A DNA stretch of 64,000 nucleotides from the NCBI GenBank assembly GCA_017849615.1, contig JAFIGS010000021.1, positions 23,545 through 87,544 of the forward strand. Reading direction: 5' to 3'. The notes below the pieces were generated by a model. The model had not been told where the DNA came from. It did not search any database and saw only the letters and a list, made by a program, of their open reading frames with translations. This stretch comes from Pseudolabrys sp. (GTDB lineage: Bacteria; Pseudomonadota; Alphaproteobacteria; Rhizobiales; Xanthobacteraceae). Positions 44,603 through 53,222 of the stretch are shown here, piece by piece (position 1 is the stretch's first letter; each line of letters begins with the position of its first letter). The translations under genes were made by a program, and so were the position numbers.

Positions 44603-45022
44603 ATGACATCATTTCCAGTCACCGCTCTTGCGCTGTTTCTCTCCGTCGTCGTCGCGTGCGCCGACGCCGCGCCGCCCTCTTATCCCGCCGTCCAGCTTCT
44701 TTCCGCCGACAAGACCGTCGTCGGCGAAACCATCCGCTATCCCTCGGGCGACGCCCGCGTCACGGCCTCGATCGTCACCCTGGCGCCGGGCGGGCGCACC
44801 ATCGCACACCGCCACGGCGTGCCGATGTTCGCCTATATTCTCGACGGCGAACTGACGGTCGATTACGGCGACAAGGGCAAGCGGGTCTATCGCGCCGGCG
44901 ATGCCTTGATGGAAGCGATGGCGGTCACCCATGCTGGCGTCAACACCGGCACGGTGCCGGTGCGCATTCTCGCGGTCTATATGGGCGCCGCCGGGGCCAG
45001 CGACGTCATCGCCGACCGCTGA
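44603..45022 (+). CDS. Exported cupin-domain protein
   Basis: A 139-residue protein with a signal peptide (ALALFLSVVVACADAAP) and a single cupin domain. Motif 1 is HRHGVPMFAYILDGELTVDYG, with two His and a downstream Glu as metal ligands; motif 2 is less clear around HAGVNTGTVPVRILAVYMG. Probably a periplasmic metal-binding or sugar/acid-binding protein. It starts the run of three short genes and is followed 3 bases later by another small exported protein. Confidence 0.85.
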   Translation: MTSFPVTALALFLSVVVACADAAPPSYPAVQLLSADKTVVGETIRYPSGDARVTASIVTLAPGGRTIAHRHGVPMFAYILDGELTVDYGDKGKRVYRAGDALMEAMAVTHAGVNTGTVPVRILAVYMGAAGASDVIADR

Positions 45023-45025
45023 GCC

Positions 45026-45292
45026 ATGACGCGCACGCTGGCCGCCATTCTCGCTTTGCTCACCGCCGCGCCGGCCCTCGCGGCATCGCTCGGCGACGCC
45101 AGCCGTGCCTGGATCGAGGCCTGCGCCGACCGCCTGAAGAATGAGCGTGGCACGGCCGAGAGCAAGGTGACGTACTGCACCTGCATGCATGAGCAGTTCG
45201 ACGACAATCGCGAGGTCGATCAGACCGAGATGGAGCGGCTTTATCCACCGATGCACCGCGCCTGCCAGATCGAAGCCGGCCGCGGCCGCTGA
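45026..45292 (+). CDS. Small exported cysteine-containing protein
   Basis: An 88-residue protein with a signal peptide (LAAILALLTAAPALAA) and a short mature part containing four Cys in WIEACADRL, YCTCMHE and HRACQIE. The spacing suggests two disulfides. It lies 3 bases after the cupin gene, so both are probably in one transcript. No family recognised. Confidence 0.7.
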   Translation: MTRTLAAILALLTAAPALAASLGDASRAWIEACADRLKNERGTAESKVTYCTCMHEQFDDNREVDQTEMERLYPPMHRACQIEAGRGR

Positions 45293-45300
45293 GCCTCTCG

Positions 45301-45474
45301 TCAGCGCCGCCCGGCCACCAGCCAGATCAGCAGGCCGAGCACCGGCAGCAGCAGGATCAGCAGGATCCAGAACAGCTTGGAGCCGCCGGTCTGGCCGCTT
45401 TTCAGGATCTGCAAGATGGCCCAGATGTCGGCCACCAAAATGATCAGGCCGAGCAGGCCGCCTTCGAATCCCAT
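45301..45474 (-). CDS. Small two-helix membrane protein (phospholipase D N-terminal-like domain)
   Basis: A 57-residue frame starting MGFEGGLLGLIILVADIWAI with the second helix WILLILLLPVLGLLIWLVAG and an Arg-Arg end. AGGAAGGGA lies upstream of the ATG. The pattern, two helices with an intervening KSGQTGGSKLFW loop, matches the small PLDc_N domain proteins, which are common and of unknown role. It converges with the Cys-rich gene 8 bases away. Confidence 0.72.
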   Translation of the reverse strand: MGFEGGLLGLIILVADIWAILQILKSGQTGGSKLFWILLILLLPVLGLLIWLVAGRR

Positions 45475-45567
45475 TGTGACAATCCCTTCCTATGGGTCGG
45501 GATAAGAACCGCGGGGCCGGACGCGGGTTCCACGTACGCTCGTATGAAACCTCACCGTCCTCGTCGG

Positions 45568-45597
45568 GTGGGCTAAGGCGCGAAGCGCCGAGCCCAC
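45568..45597. repeat. Palindromic hairpin downstream of the LysE-family gene
   Basis: GTGGGCT (45568-45574) pairs with AGCCCAC (45591-45597), with an inner GGCGC-GAA-GCGCC stem. It lies just after the leftward stop at 45604; a REP-like or terminator structure, without a clear U-tract. Confidence 0.5.
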
Positions 45598-45603
45598 TAT
45601 CGC

Positions 45604-46239
45604 TTACAACCGCACGGCCACCAGAATCCGCGTGCCGAGGCCGATCAGCACCGTACCGAGCGCGCGTTCGATCCAGGTGCGGGCCCGCGCATAGGCCGCC
45701 TGCACGCGCGGCCGCGAGAATACGAAGGCGACGATCGTGTACCAGGACACTTCCTGCACGCCGACAATAGCCACCGCCACCAGCCGCACCCACACCGGCG
45801 CGTCATGCGGCAGCAGCGCGACGAAAATGCTGGAGAAGAAAATGATGATCTTCGGATTGCCGAGGCTGAGCCAGGCGCCGGTCAGCACCGCGCGCGCGAT
45901 GCCATCACGCGCGCCCGGCGTCGCGGCAGCCTGCACCGGCATGGGATCGCGGCTGTGACGCCACGCGCTGATGCCGAGCCAAATGAGATAGGCGCCGCCG
46001 GCAATCTGGATGATGCCGTACACCGAGACGAACCGCGTCATCAGAAGCGCGATGCCGAAACACGCCGCGGCGGCCCACATCGTCGCCGCGATCGCGACGC
46101 CGGCGCCGAGCGCCACGCCGACGCCGAGACTGCGGCCGGCGGCGGCGCGGCTCACCATGAGGAATGCCGGGCCCGGACTGATGATGCCGAGCAGATTGGC
46201 GAGCGCGAGGCCCGCGAGCGGCCAGAAATAAGAAGACAT
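45604..46239 (-). CDS. LysE/RhtB family exporter
   Basis: A 211-residue inner-membrane exporter with about six helices. The family signature is at residues 16-40: LLGIISPGPAFLMVSRAAAGRS, followed by LGVGVALGAGVAIAATMW. LysE/RhtB proteins expel amino acids such as lysine, homoserine or threonine. Substrate cannot be read from sequence. It is co-oriented with the FAD monooxygenase 36 bases upstream. Confidence 0.92.
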   Translation of the reverse strand: MSSYFWPLAGLALANLLGIISPGPAFLMVSRAAAGRSLGVGVALGAGVAIAATMWAAAACFGIALLMTRFVSVYGIIQIAGGAYLIWLGISAWRHSRDPMPVQAAATPGARDGIARAVLTGAWLSLGNPKIIIFFSSIFVALLPHDAPVWVRLVAVAIVGVQEVSWYTIVAFVFSRPRVQAAYARARTWIERALGTVLIGLGTRILVAVRL

Positions 46240-46275
46240 GCGATGCGTCTCCCCGTTCGCGCAATACCAGCGCGG

Positions 46276-47574
46276 TCAGACTTCTTCCCGGCTCCGCGCC
46301 TGCGCGCCCGGCGCGATGATCGGCGGCGCGGCGTTGAGCTTCTCGACGGCGAAACCGGCCGCTGCCTTGTAGCCAGCCATGAAGTCGGCGCGCTCCTGCG
46401 GCGGGATGATATCGTCGATATTGTCGAAGGTGCCGCCGCAGCGCTCATCCACGAGATTGAGGAGGCCGAAAGGCCCGGCGCCGCGATTGCGCAGGATGAG
46501 CTGCGAGATCGGCCCGCACAGCATCTTGTCGTAAGCGGCAAGCGCCGCCGGCGTCGCGCCGTGCTCGATCATGCACGCGCCCAAAGTGCGCGCATCGATG
46601 ATCGCCTGGCTCGCGCCATTGGAGCCGGTTGGATACATCGCATGCGCGGAATCGCCGAGCAGCGCGACCGGACCATCCTGCCAGGTCTCGACCGGATCGC
46701 GATCGATCATCGGGTTCTCGAAGGCGCAGTCCGCCTGCGCGATCATCGCCGGCACGTCGAGCCAGTCCCACACCCAGCCATCGAAATGATGCGCGAAGTC
46801 CGAGGTCTCGACCTGCCGGAACCAGCCGGCCTGCTTCCAGCCGTCGCTGTTGTCCAACGTCACTTCGGCGATCCAGTTGATGGTCGCGAGGCCCGTCTGC
46901 GGATCGGGATGCGAGATCGGATAAAACACCATCCGATGACGATGCGTGCCGAGGCCGACGAAGGATGCGCCGGAGCGGATCGGCTTGCCCTTGGTGGTGC
47001 CGCGCCACATCACCGCGCCGCCCCAGTGGATCGGCGGCTGCTTGGGATGCATCTGCGCGCGAATGGCGGAGTGGATGCCGTCGGCGGCGATCAGCAGCGC
47101 GCCCGGCACATCCTCGGTCGAACCGTCCGGATGCTCGATCGACGCAATCACGCCATCCGCGGTTTTGCGATAGCCATTGACGCGGCTGCCGAGCCGGACA
47201 GCGTCGCGGCCAAGCCGCGCGATCACGGCATCGTACAGCATCATCTGGAACAGACCGCGGTGGACGGAATACTGCGGCCACTTGTAGCCGGCACCGAGGC
47301 CGCGCGGTTCGGAATAGATATCGTTGCCGTTGAGGCCGACCAGCGCCCATTCCCTGGACGGGACGCCGACGCGGTCGAGATCGGCCGGGGTGAAACCGAG
47401 GTCGCAAAGTTCGCGCACGGCGTTGGGCTGGATATTGATGCCGACGCCGAGCGGGCGCATGTCGCGTACGGCCTCGAACACGACACAGGGAACACCGATC
47501 TGGTGCAGGGTCAGGGCCGTCGTCAGCCCGCCAATGCCGCCGCCGGCGATAATCACGCGATCACGCATACTCAT
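46276..47574 (-). CDS. FAD-dependent aromatic monooxygenase family protein
   Basis: A 432-residue class A flavoprotein hydroxylase. FAD-binding motif VIIAGGGIGGLTTALTL (residues 7-23), the second FAD/NADPH-contact motif LLIAADGIHSAIRAQM (about 170) and GPVALLGDSAHAMYPTGSNG (about 300) are all present. PhzS-like and salicylate-type hydroxylases share this plan. The substrate, probably an aromatic or heterocyclic acid, is unknown. I start at ATG 47574 (MSMRDRV); the very long upstream extension in this frame is non-coding. Confidence 0.92.
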   Translation of the reverse strand: MSMRDRVIIAGGGIGGLTTALTLHQIGVPCVVFEAVRDMRPLGVGINIQPNAVRELCDLGFTPADLDRVGVPSREWALVGLNGNDIYSEPRGLGAGYKWPQYSVHRGLFQMMLYDAVIARLGRDAVRLGSRVNGYRKTADGVIASIEHPDGSTEDVPGALLIAADGIHSAIRAQMHPKQPPIHWGGAVMWRGTTKGKPIRSGASFVGLGTHRHRMVFYPISHPDPQTGLATINWIAEVTLDNSDGWKQAGWFRQVETSDFAHHFDGWVWDWLDVPAMIAQADCAFENPMIDRDPVETWQDGPVALLGDSAHAMYPTGSNGASQAIIDARTLGACMIEHGATPAALAAYDKMLCGPISQLILRNRGAGPFGLLNLVDERCGGTFDNIDDIIPPQERADFMAGYKAAAGFAVEKLNAAPPIIAPGAQARSREEV

Positions 47575-47740
47575 GGAACCCCCAGGCTCGTTTTCTTTAA
47601 CGGGGCCAGAGGGATGAGGCAAGGGATGAGGCAAGTGACGAGAAACGGCGCACCTCAGGGCCATTCCGGAGTGACAGGCCGGCGGCGGCCGTGCGAAACA
47701 GGCAGCGGCAAACCCGACATGGGCGACGACGGAGGAACCG

Positions 47741-47947
47741 ATGGCGAATGAATCCACCTTGTCCCGCGACGAACTCAACGACCGCATCGCCATCCTGCGT
47801 GACAATATCCGGCAGCTCACCGAGCAGGCGGCGGCCTTCTCCGGCGCGGCCGACGAGGAGCGCGCAGCCAACCGCATCGCGGAACAGCAGGACGAGCTCG
47901 ATCGTCTCGTCGTCATGCTTGATGAGATGGATAAGAAGAAATCATAG
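47741..47947 (+). CDS. Small coiled-coil hypothetical protein
   Basis: A 68-residue soluble, mostly helical protein with heptad-like pattern (LSRDELNDRIAILRDNIRQL, then RIAEQQDELDRLVVML) and a Lys-rich end. Likely a short dimeric coiled coil. It is divergent from the FAD monooxygenase; CGGAGGAACCG precedes the ATG. No family is recognised. Confidence 0.7.
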   Translation: MANESTLSRDELNDRIAILRDNIRQLTEQAAAFSGAADEERAANRIAEQQDELDRLVVMLDEMDKKKS

Positions 47948-48036
47948 CGCACCTGGCTGCCGCGCCGCCGGCGGCGTGACACACTCCTCCGCAAAGGCGG
48001 TCCTGAACCGCTTGAGCAACGATGTGGAGGAGTCTC

Positions 48037-48363
48037 ATGGCGACACCGACCATTGTCCGCATCTGGCGCGGCCGCACCACGCGCGATCGCGCCGACGAGT
48101 ACGAAGCCTATCTGTTCAAGAATGGCGTCAAGGTTCTGTCGGAGCGCGCGCTCGCCGTGTCGCAATTTCGCGAAGACCGCGAAACCGACAGCGAATTCGT
48201 GACGGTGTCGTACTGGGAAGACATCGAAGCGATGTCGCGTTATGCCGGCGCCGACCCGCGCATGATCCATCACCTGCCGCGCGACGAGGAGTTTCTCATC
48301 GAACTGCCGGAAAGCGTACAGGTGCTGCGCATCACCGCGGCCTTCCGGCTGTTCGGCGACTAG
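48037..48363 (+). CDS. Dimeric alpha-beta barrel (ABM-like) protein
   Basis: A 108-residue protein with the strand-helix-strand look of antibiotic-biosynthesis-monooxygenase-like dimeric barrels: TIVRIWRGRTTRDRADEYEA, SQFREDRETDSEFVTVSYWED. GGAGG lies six bases before the ATG. Such proteins can be oxygenases or simple ligand-binding proteins. Catalytic residues are not evident. Confidence 0.7.
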   Translation: MATPTIVRIWRGRTTRDRADEYEAYLFKNGVKVLSERALAVSQFREDRETDSEFVTVSYWEDIEAMSRYAGADPRMIHHLPRDEEFLIELPESVQVLRITAAFRLFGD

Positions 48364-48545
48364 AACTTCCAGTCGAGAATATTGCCGTCGTCGATCAGGT
48401 TCGAGACGTCGCCGTCCATCTCCGTGGCAACGACATCCGTGGTGTTGATGCCGGAGCCGGGAACGGCGTCGGGCTGCGGCAGACGCTTGCGCATGTCGCG
48501 ATAGGCCTCGAAGGCGATGCCGCCGATGTGTCCGCCGTCACAAAC
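48360..48545 (-). pseudogene. Possible gene remnant, leftward
   Basis: The frame FEAYRDMRKRLPQPDAVPG, then INTTDVVATEMDGDVSNLID and DDGNILDWKF to a TAG reads like protein sequence, but it has no good start. The frame upstream into the L,D-transpeptidase leader looks non-coding. It overlaps the end of the preceding plus-strand gene by 4 bases. It could be a short real gene from an internal ATG (44 residues) or the tail of a lost gene. Confidence 0.25.
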
Positions 48546-48607
48546 CTGACGGCTTCCCGCTGTGCTATGGTGCCTGACGGAAATTGTTCGCCGGAAGGAG
48601 ATTGCCC

Positions 48608-49216
48608 GTGGCCCGCATCGTTTCACTGACCGTCGTTGCCCTCGCGGCGGCAACCCTGAGCGCCCTCGCCCTGCCCGCCATCGCGCAGTCCTTCGGCCGC
48701 AGCTACCCGGTGACCATGCAGGAGCCCGACCCCGGCGTCGATGACACCGGCCGCGATGTCGAGTTGCCGCCGGAATACCGGCGCACGCCGGTGTTCTATC
48801 GCAGCGACTATCCGCCGGGCACGATTATCGTCAACACGGCCGATCGCTTTCTTTATCTCGTGCAGGATAACCAGACCGCGCTGCGTTACGGCGTCGGCGT
48901 CGGACGTGACGGTTTCCAGTGGGGCGGCACGCACAAGATCACGCGCAAGGCCGAATGGCCGGACTGGACGCCGCCGCCGGAGATGATCGAGCGCCAGCCC
49001 TATCTGCCGCGCTTCATGGCCGGTGGGCCGGGCAATCCGATGGGCGCGGCCGCGCTCTACATCGGCACCACGGTATACCGCATCCACGGCACCAATGCGC
49101 CGCAGACCATCGGCCAGGCGGTGTCCTCCGGCTGCTTCCGGCTGGTGAATGAGGACGTTCAGGACCTCTACTCGCGCGTTGCAGTCGGCACCCGGGTGAT
49201 CGTCCAGCACCAGTAG
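48608..49216 (+). CDS. L,D-transpeptidase (YkuD family), second paralogue
   Basis: A 202-residue exported YkuD enzyme starting at GTG, chosen because GGAAGGAG lies seven bases upstream. Signal peptide VVALAAATLSALALPAIAQ, then the catalytic domain with VYRIHGTNAP and VSSGCFRLVNEDV, including the active Cys. Long stretches around PYLPRFMAGGPGNPMGA are almost identical to the paralogue at 28884-29681. Likely another 3-3 crosslinking or lipoprotein-anchoring enzyme. Confidence 0.92.
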   Translation: MARIVSLTVVALAAATLSALALPAIAQSFGRSYPVTMQEPDPGVDDTGRDVELPPEYRRTPVFYRSDYPPGTIIVNTADRFLYLVQDNQTALRYGVGVGRDGFQWGGTHKITRKAEWPDWTPPPEMIERQPYLPRFMAGGPGNPMGAAALYIGTTVYRIHGTNAPQTIGQAVSSGCFRLVNEDVQDLYSRVAVGTRVIVQHQ

Positions 49217-49273
49217 CGCCGGCCTGATCCGCCGCGTATCCTTGGGTCCAAAGACACAAACGAGGGATGCGCA

Positions 49274-50044
49274 ATGCCGGGGCTGTTACAGGATCATGTC
49301 GCCGTCGTGACAGGCGGAGGCTCCGGAATCGGCGAAGCCATTGCCGTCGGCTACGCCCGCGAAGGCGCGCGCGTCGCAGTCCTCGACGTTGACGGTGACG
49401 CCGCCGCCAACACCGCCTCCACGATTGCCGCGCAGAGTGGCAAGGCTATCGCGCTGGCGCTCGATGTCAGCCAGCGTGAGGCGTGTTTTGCGGCGGCCAA
49501 GGAAGTCGCGCACCAGCTCGGGGCGGTGTCGATCCTGGTCAACAATGCCGGCATCAACCGCCGCAATCCCGTGGCCGCCGACGCCGACGTGTTCTTCAAG
49601 GATTGGCAGGACATCATGGCCGTCAATCTCACCGGCATGCTCAATGTCACGCAGGCCTTTCTGCCCGCCTTGCGCGACAGCAAGGGCCGCATCGTCAATA
49701 TCGGCTCGATCCAGTCTTTCGTGCATGTGCGCACGCCGAACTCGGCGGCCTACACGACGTCCAAGCACGGCGTGCTCGGCTTCACCAAGGCGCTGGCCGC
49801 CGAACTCGGCAAGGACGGCGTGCGCGTCAACGCCATCGGCCCGGGCCTGATCGAGACGCCGATCAACGCCCAGGTCCGCGCCGCCAGACCCGAGCTAGTG
49901 CAGGTGTTCCTCGATCACACGCCGCTCGGCCGCGCCGGCAAGCCGGACGACATCGTCGGCCCCGCGGTGTTTCTCGCCTCCGACATGTCGTCCTATGTCA
50001 CCGGCACCATCGTCATGGCCGATGGCGGCTACCGCACCATCTGA
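49274..50044 (+). CDS. Short-chain dehydrogenase/reductase
   Basis: A 256-residue classical SDR. Cofactor motif TGGGSGIGEAIAVGYA (about residues 13-28), NNAG near 90, and the catalytic Ser and YTTSKHG motif (Tyr about 158, Lys about 162), with GPGLIETPI and the C-terminal SSYVTGTIVMADGG. NAD(H) preference is suggested by the Asp in VLDVDGD. It starts a three-gene oxidoreductase cluster. Substrate is unknown. Confidence 0.93.
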   Translation: MPGLLQDHVAVVTGGGSGIGEAIAVGYAREGARVAVLDVDGDAAANTASTIAAQSGKAIALALDVSQREACFAAAKEVAHQLGAVSILVNNAGINRRNPVAADADVFFKDWQDIMAVNLTGMLNVTQAFLPALRDSKGRIVNIGSIQSFVHVRTPNSAAYTTSKHGVLGFTKALAAELGKDGVRVNAIGPGLIETPINAQVRAARPELVQVFLDHTPLGRAGKPDDIVGPAVFLASDMSSYVTGTIVMADGGYRTI

Positions 50045-50077
50045 TCGCCCGCCTCTCATTCACCAGGAGTGACCTCG

Positions 50078-50998
50078 ATGTCGAAAGCCGTTGCCGTCGT
50101 CGGAGCCGGAACGATCGGCGCCAGCTGGGCCGCGATCTTCCTCGCGCAAGGCTACGATGTGCGCGCCACCGATCCGTCGCCGCAGGGCGAGGCCTTCGCG
50201 CGGCGCTTCATCGCCAATGCCTGGCCGACGCTGGAGACGCTGGGCTGGGTCGTGCCCGGCGCCAGCCAGGATCGCTTCTCGTTTCACGCCTCGCCGAGCG
50301 AAGCCTGCAAGGGCGTCGGCTTCGTACAGGAAAGTGGACCCGAGCGCGAGGACATCAAGATCGAGACCTTCCGCGAAATCGACGCCGCCACCGCGCCGGA
50401 TGTCGTCATCGCCTCCAGTTCGTCGGGCCTCCTCATCTCCCGCGTCACGGTGAAATGCGCGCATCCCGAACGCTGCGTCATCGGCCATCCGTTCAACCCG
50501 CCGCATCTCATTCCGCTGGTCGAGGTCGTGGCCGGCCAGAAGACGTCGCAGGACGCCGTGGACAAGGCGATGGCGTTCTATCGCGCCATCGGCAAGCACC
50601 CGATCCACATCAGGAAGGAAGTGAAGGGCCACGTCGCCAACCGCCTGCAGGCGGCGCTGTGGCGCGAGGCGGTAAGCCTCGTCGCCGACGGCGTCTGCTC
50701 GGTCGCCGATGCCGACGCCGCCATCGCCTACGGCCCCGGTCTGCGCTGGGCCTTGATGGGCCCGCATCTGACGTTCCATCTCGCCGGCGGCGAAGGCGGC
50801 ATGACGCATTTCATGAGCCATCTCACCCCGGCGCTGCAAACCTGGATGGACGACATGCGCAACCCGCGCGTGCTCGACTACAAGCAGCTCATCATCGACG
50901 GCGTCGCCGAGGAAGCCGGCAACCGCTCGATCGCCGATCTGCAGAAGTGGCGCGACCGCAAGCTGATCGACATTCTCAAGGTGTCGAGCGCGCCCTAG
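50078..50998 (+). CDS. 3-hydroxyacyl-CoA dehydrogenase / carnitine-dehydrogenase-like protein
   Basis: A 306-residue NAD-dependent dehydrogenase. N-terminal Rossmann motif VVGAGTIGASWAAIFLAQGY (residues 7-26), the substrate loop IGHPFNPPHLIPLVEVV (about 130) and VKGHVANRLQAALWREA; the catalytic His-Glu pair is in this region. The subfamily resembles L-carnitine or L-gulonate 3-dehydrogenases rather than beta-oxidation enzymes. It follows the SDR in the same direction. The GTG nine bases earlier is an alternative start. Confidence 0.88.
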   Translation: MSKAVAVVGAGTIGASWAAIFLAQGYDVRATDPSPQGEAFARRFIANAWPTLETLGWVVPGASQDRFSFHASPSEACKGVGFVQESGPEREDIKIETFREIDAATAPDVVIASSSSGLLISRVTVKCAHPERCVIGHPFNPPHLIPLVEVVAGQKTSQDAVDKAMAFYRAIGKHPIHIRKEVKGHVANRLQAALWREAVSLVADGVCSVADADAAIAYGPGLRWALMGPHLTFHLAGGEGGMTHFMSHLTPALQTWMDDMRNPRVLDYKQLIIDGVAEEAGNRSIADLQKWRDRKLIDILKVSSAP

Positions 50999-51924
50999 GT
51001 TTGCGAGTTCGCATTCTCTTCGCTGATCGCGCGCAGCAAGGTCAGCAGCAGACCATTGAGCGGTGTCGCGATGCCGTAGCGCTCGCCAGCGGCGACGATG
51101 GCGCCGGTCAGCGACTCCACCTCGAAGGGCCGCCCGGCAAGCCGGTCGAAATAGGTGGAGGTGGAAAGATTCGCTCCGAAGCCCCGTACCATCTTGAGAA
51201 CGCGGCGGCTTTCATCGTCGTGAAGGCCGGCGCCATCGGCCCGCGCTACGCGCCCGGCTTCGTCGAGAATAGCGAGGGACAGCAACTGAATATCCGGCCG
51301 TTCGAACACGGCGAAGCGCTGCAAGGTCAGCGCCGTGATCGGATTGGCGATGGCGTTGACCAGCAGCTTGCGCCATTTCAGCGTGACGAAATCAGCGCTG
51401 GTCAAAACGTGCAGCGGCGTATCCGCCATCAACGCGGCAAAGGCACGGCCGCCTGCGTCATCGGGCACGACAAGTTCATGGGCGCTCACCGGCTTGTAGC
51501 GCACGCGGTCCGGTGCCAGCCGTTCGCCGTTGTAATAAACCAGCGCCGGCACGATGGCCGCGCCGTTGGCATAAGGCGCGATGCGTTCGACGTGATCGAT
51601 GCCGTTCTGCAAGGCGGCGACCGTGGTCGCTGGCGTGCACAGGCGCTCCAGCCACGGCCCCGCCGATTGCGTCTCGTGTGTCTTGGTGCAGAGCAGAACC
51701 CAATCGACCGGGCCCGCCGCGGCCGGGTCGGTCAGCGCGTTGAGCGACACGTCGAAAGCGCCGTCCGGGCCTTCGACCGTCAGCCGGTCGAGCGGCTTGC
51801 GTACGCAGGCCGTGACATCGTGGAGTCCGGTGCGGGCCAGAAGCCCGGCGGCGGTGCCGCCAATGCCGCCGAGACCGACGACGGCGATCCTCAAGCGCTG
51901 CGATGGAGCCGGCGTTCCTGACAT
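50995..51924 (-). CDS. 2-dehydropantoate 2-reductase family protein, second paralogue
   Basis: A 309-residue ketopantoate-reductase-family enzyme: RIAVVGLGGIGGTAAGLLAR at residues 12-31, the conserved Lys in LLCTKTHETQSAG, the middle GLDHVER-like region and Glu in PFEVESLTGAIV. It converges with the dehydrogenase and overlaps its stop by 4 bases. Like the paralogue at 29803-30726 it may act on other 2-oxo acids. Start is the ATG at 51924 (MSGTPAPSQRL). Confidence 0.88.
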   Translation of the reverse strand: MSGTPAPSQRLRIAVVGLGGIGGTAAGLLARTGLHDVTACVRKPLDRLTVEGPDGAFDVSLNALTDPAAAGPVDWVLLCTKTHETQSAGPWLERLCTPATTVAALQNGIDHVERIAPYANGAAIVPALVYYNGERLAPDRVRYKPVSAHELVVPDDAGGRAFAALMADTPLHVLTSADFVTLKWRKLLVNAIANPITALTLQRFAVFERPDIQLLSLAILDEAGRVARADGAGLHDDESRRVLKMVRGFGANLSTSTYFDRLAGRPFEVESLTGAIVAAGERYGIATPLNGLLLTLLRAISEENANSQT

Positions 51925-52031
51925 GCCGGCACGTTCGCGCCCTTATTTGACTTTGTCAACTATCTCGGCCGGGCAGCAAAACGGGCGGCGCGGCTGCCGC
52001 CGCCCGCCCGCTTCGCCATGATCTTGCGACG

Positions 52032-52472
52032 TTAGCGTATCGTCAGCACCAGCCCGCTCAGATCCGCGCTGATGATGAGGCCCGCCTGCCGCCCGGTCAG
52101 GGTCAGAACGGCGCCCTTCTGGTTGGTCAGCACCACGCCCTGCGCGCCGCGCACCGCGGCGGCGCCGGCGCCGGCCTGGCCGTAGACGCCCTCGATGTCC
52201 GAGGCGCGGCGGATGTTCGACACCGTGCCGTAGAAATTGGTCTCGGAGGCGCCGAAGGTGAAGCCGTAGCTGATGCCGCCGATGCTCAGCGGATACTTGC
52301 GGCCATTGAAGGTCAGCGTGCCGCTGCCGCCCGAGCCGCCGACGACGAAACCGGCCTTCACGATGCGAATGTGGACACGGCCGCTGTCGGCATAGGCGGC
52401 GGATGCGAAGCTCAATCCGAGAAGCGCGACGAACGCCAGAATCGCGGCGCGGAAGGTGGCACGGACAGTCAT
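52032..52472 (-). CDS. Hypothetical exported beta-rich protein
   Basis: A 146-residue protein with a signal peptide (FVALLGLSFASAAYA) followed by a Gly-rich domain: IRIVKAGFVVGGSGGSGTL, GRKYPLSIGGISYGFTFGAS, DIEGVYGQAGAG. The pattern reminds me of DUF1134/EipA-type periplasmic proteins, though I would not assign it firmly. It is probably periplasmic and beta-structured. The start at 52472 (MTVRATF) puts the signal at the N-terminus. Confidence 0.68.
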   Translation of the reverse strand: MTVRATFRAAILAFVALLGLSFASAAYADSGRVHIRIVKAGFVVGGSGGSGTLTFNGRKYPLSIGGISYGFTFGASETNFYGTVSNIRRASDIEGVYGQAGAGAAAVRGAQGVVLTNQKGAVLTLTGRQAGLIISADLSGLVLTIR

Positions 52473-52581
52473 TGTGGGATCTCCCTGGGTACCGTCACCC
52501 GGGCGCGGTGGGCGCACGATTCGAGTCGGCACGCCGCCATAATACGCCGCGCCCCGGAAAGTTCCATTTCCCGACGCGGCG

Positions 52582-53076
52582 TTACCGTTTGAACAGCCCC
52601 ATGATGCTGGCCTTGGCGAGCGTCTTGAAATGCAGGTTGAAGCCGATCTGCGCCGCGGGAGTGTCCTGCTGGACGCCGAGCACCTCGTTCACGGCGAACA
52701 CCGTGAACAGATAGCGGTGCGGATGGTCGCCCTGCGGCGGGCAAGGGCCGCCGTAGCCGGCGAAGCCGTAATCGGTCCGGGTCTGCAGGGCGCCCTTGGG
52801 CAAAGCCCCGCCGGTGCTGCCGGCGCCCAGCGCGAGCTCGGTCACATCCGGCGGAATGTTGACCACCAGCCAGTGCCAGAAGCCGGAGCCGGTCGGCGCG
52901 TCGGGATCGTAACAGGTAACGGCATAGCTCTTGGTGCCGGCGGGGCCCGGCGACCATTTCAGGTGCGGAGACTTGTTGTCGCCGCTGCAGCCGAAGCCAT
53001 GATCGGCCGAGCCGGCATGCGTCAGCGCCAGGTAATCGCCATCCTTGAAGCTGTTGCTCGACACCGTGAACGCCAT
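52582..53076 (-). CDS. YbhB/YbcL family PEBP-like protein
   Basis: A 164-residue phosphatidylethanolamine-binding-like protein. Signature segments: NKSPHLKWSPGPAGTKSYAVTC, YDPDAPTGSGFWHWLVVNIP, YGGPCPPQGDHPHRYLFTVFA. The ligand-pocket His/Asp are present. No signal peptide, so cytosolic. Bacterial members (YbhB, YbcL) are of unclear function. The start is MAFTVSSNSF; the longer frame is rejected. Confidence 0.92.
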   Translation of the reverse strand: MAFTVSSNSFKDGDYLALTHAGSADHGFGCSGDNKSPHLKWSPGPAGTKSYAVTCYDPDAPTGSGFWHWLVVNIPPDVTELALGAGSTGGALPKGALQTRTDYGFAGYGGPCPPQGDHPHRYLFTVFAVNEVLGVQQDTPAAQIGFNLHFKTLAKASIMGLFKR

Positions 53077-53222
53077 GGCCTCTCTCCTCGCCTGCCCTGT
53101 CATATTGTGACGGCCAGTGTAACCAATGCGCGCCAGCCAGGCCACCCGCCGCAGCGCCCTTGGCGACCGCCTCGCCGTGGCCTAAACACCGGCTGACACG
53201 ATCCTCGACCCGAGACGATCCC

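Noticed and set aside
45805-47751. A 648-codon plus-strand frame opposite the LysE and FAD monooxygenase genes
   Set aside because: Antisense to two clear genes with conserved motifs.
49483-51921. An 812-codon plus-strand frame over the oxidoreductase trio
   Set aside because: Runs in the wrong frame through the SDR and dehydrogenase genes and antisense to the reductase gene.
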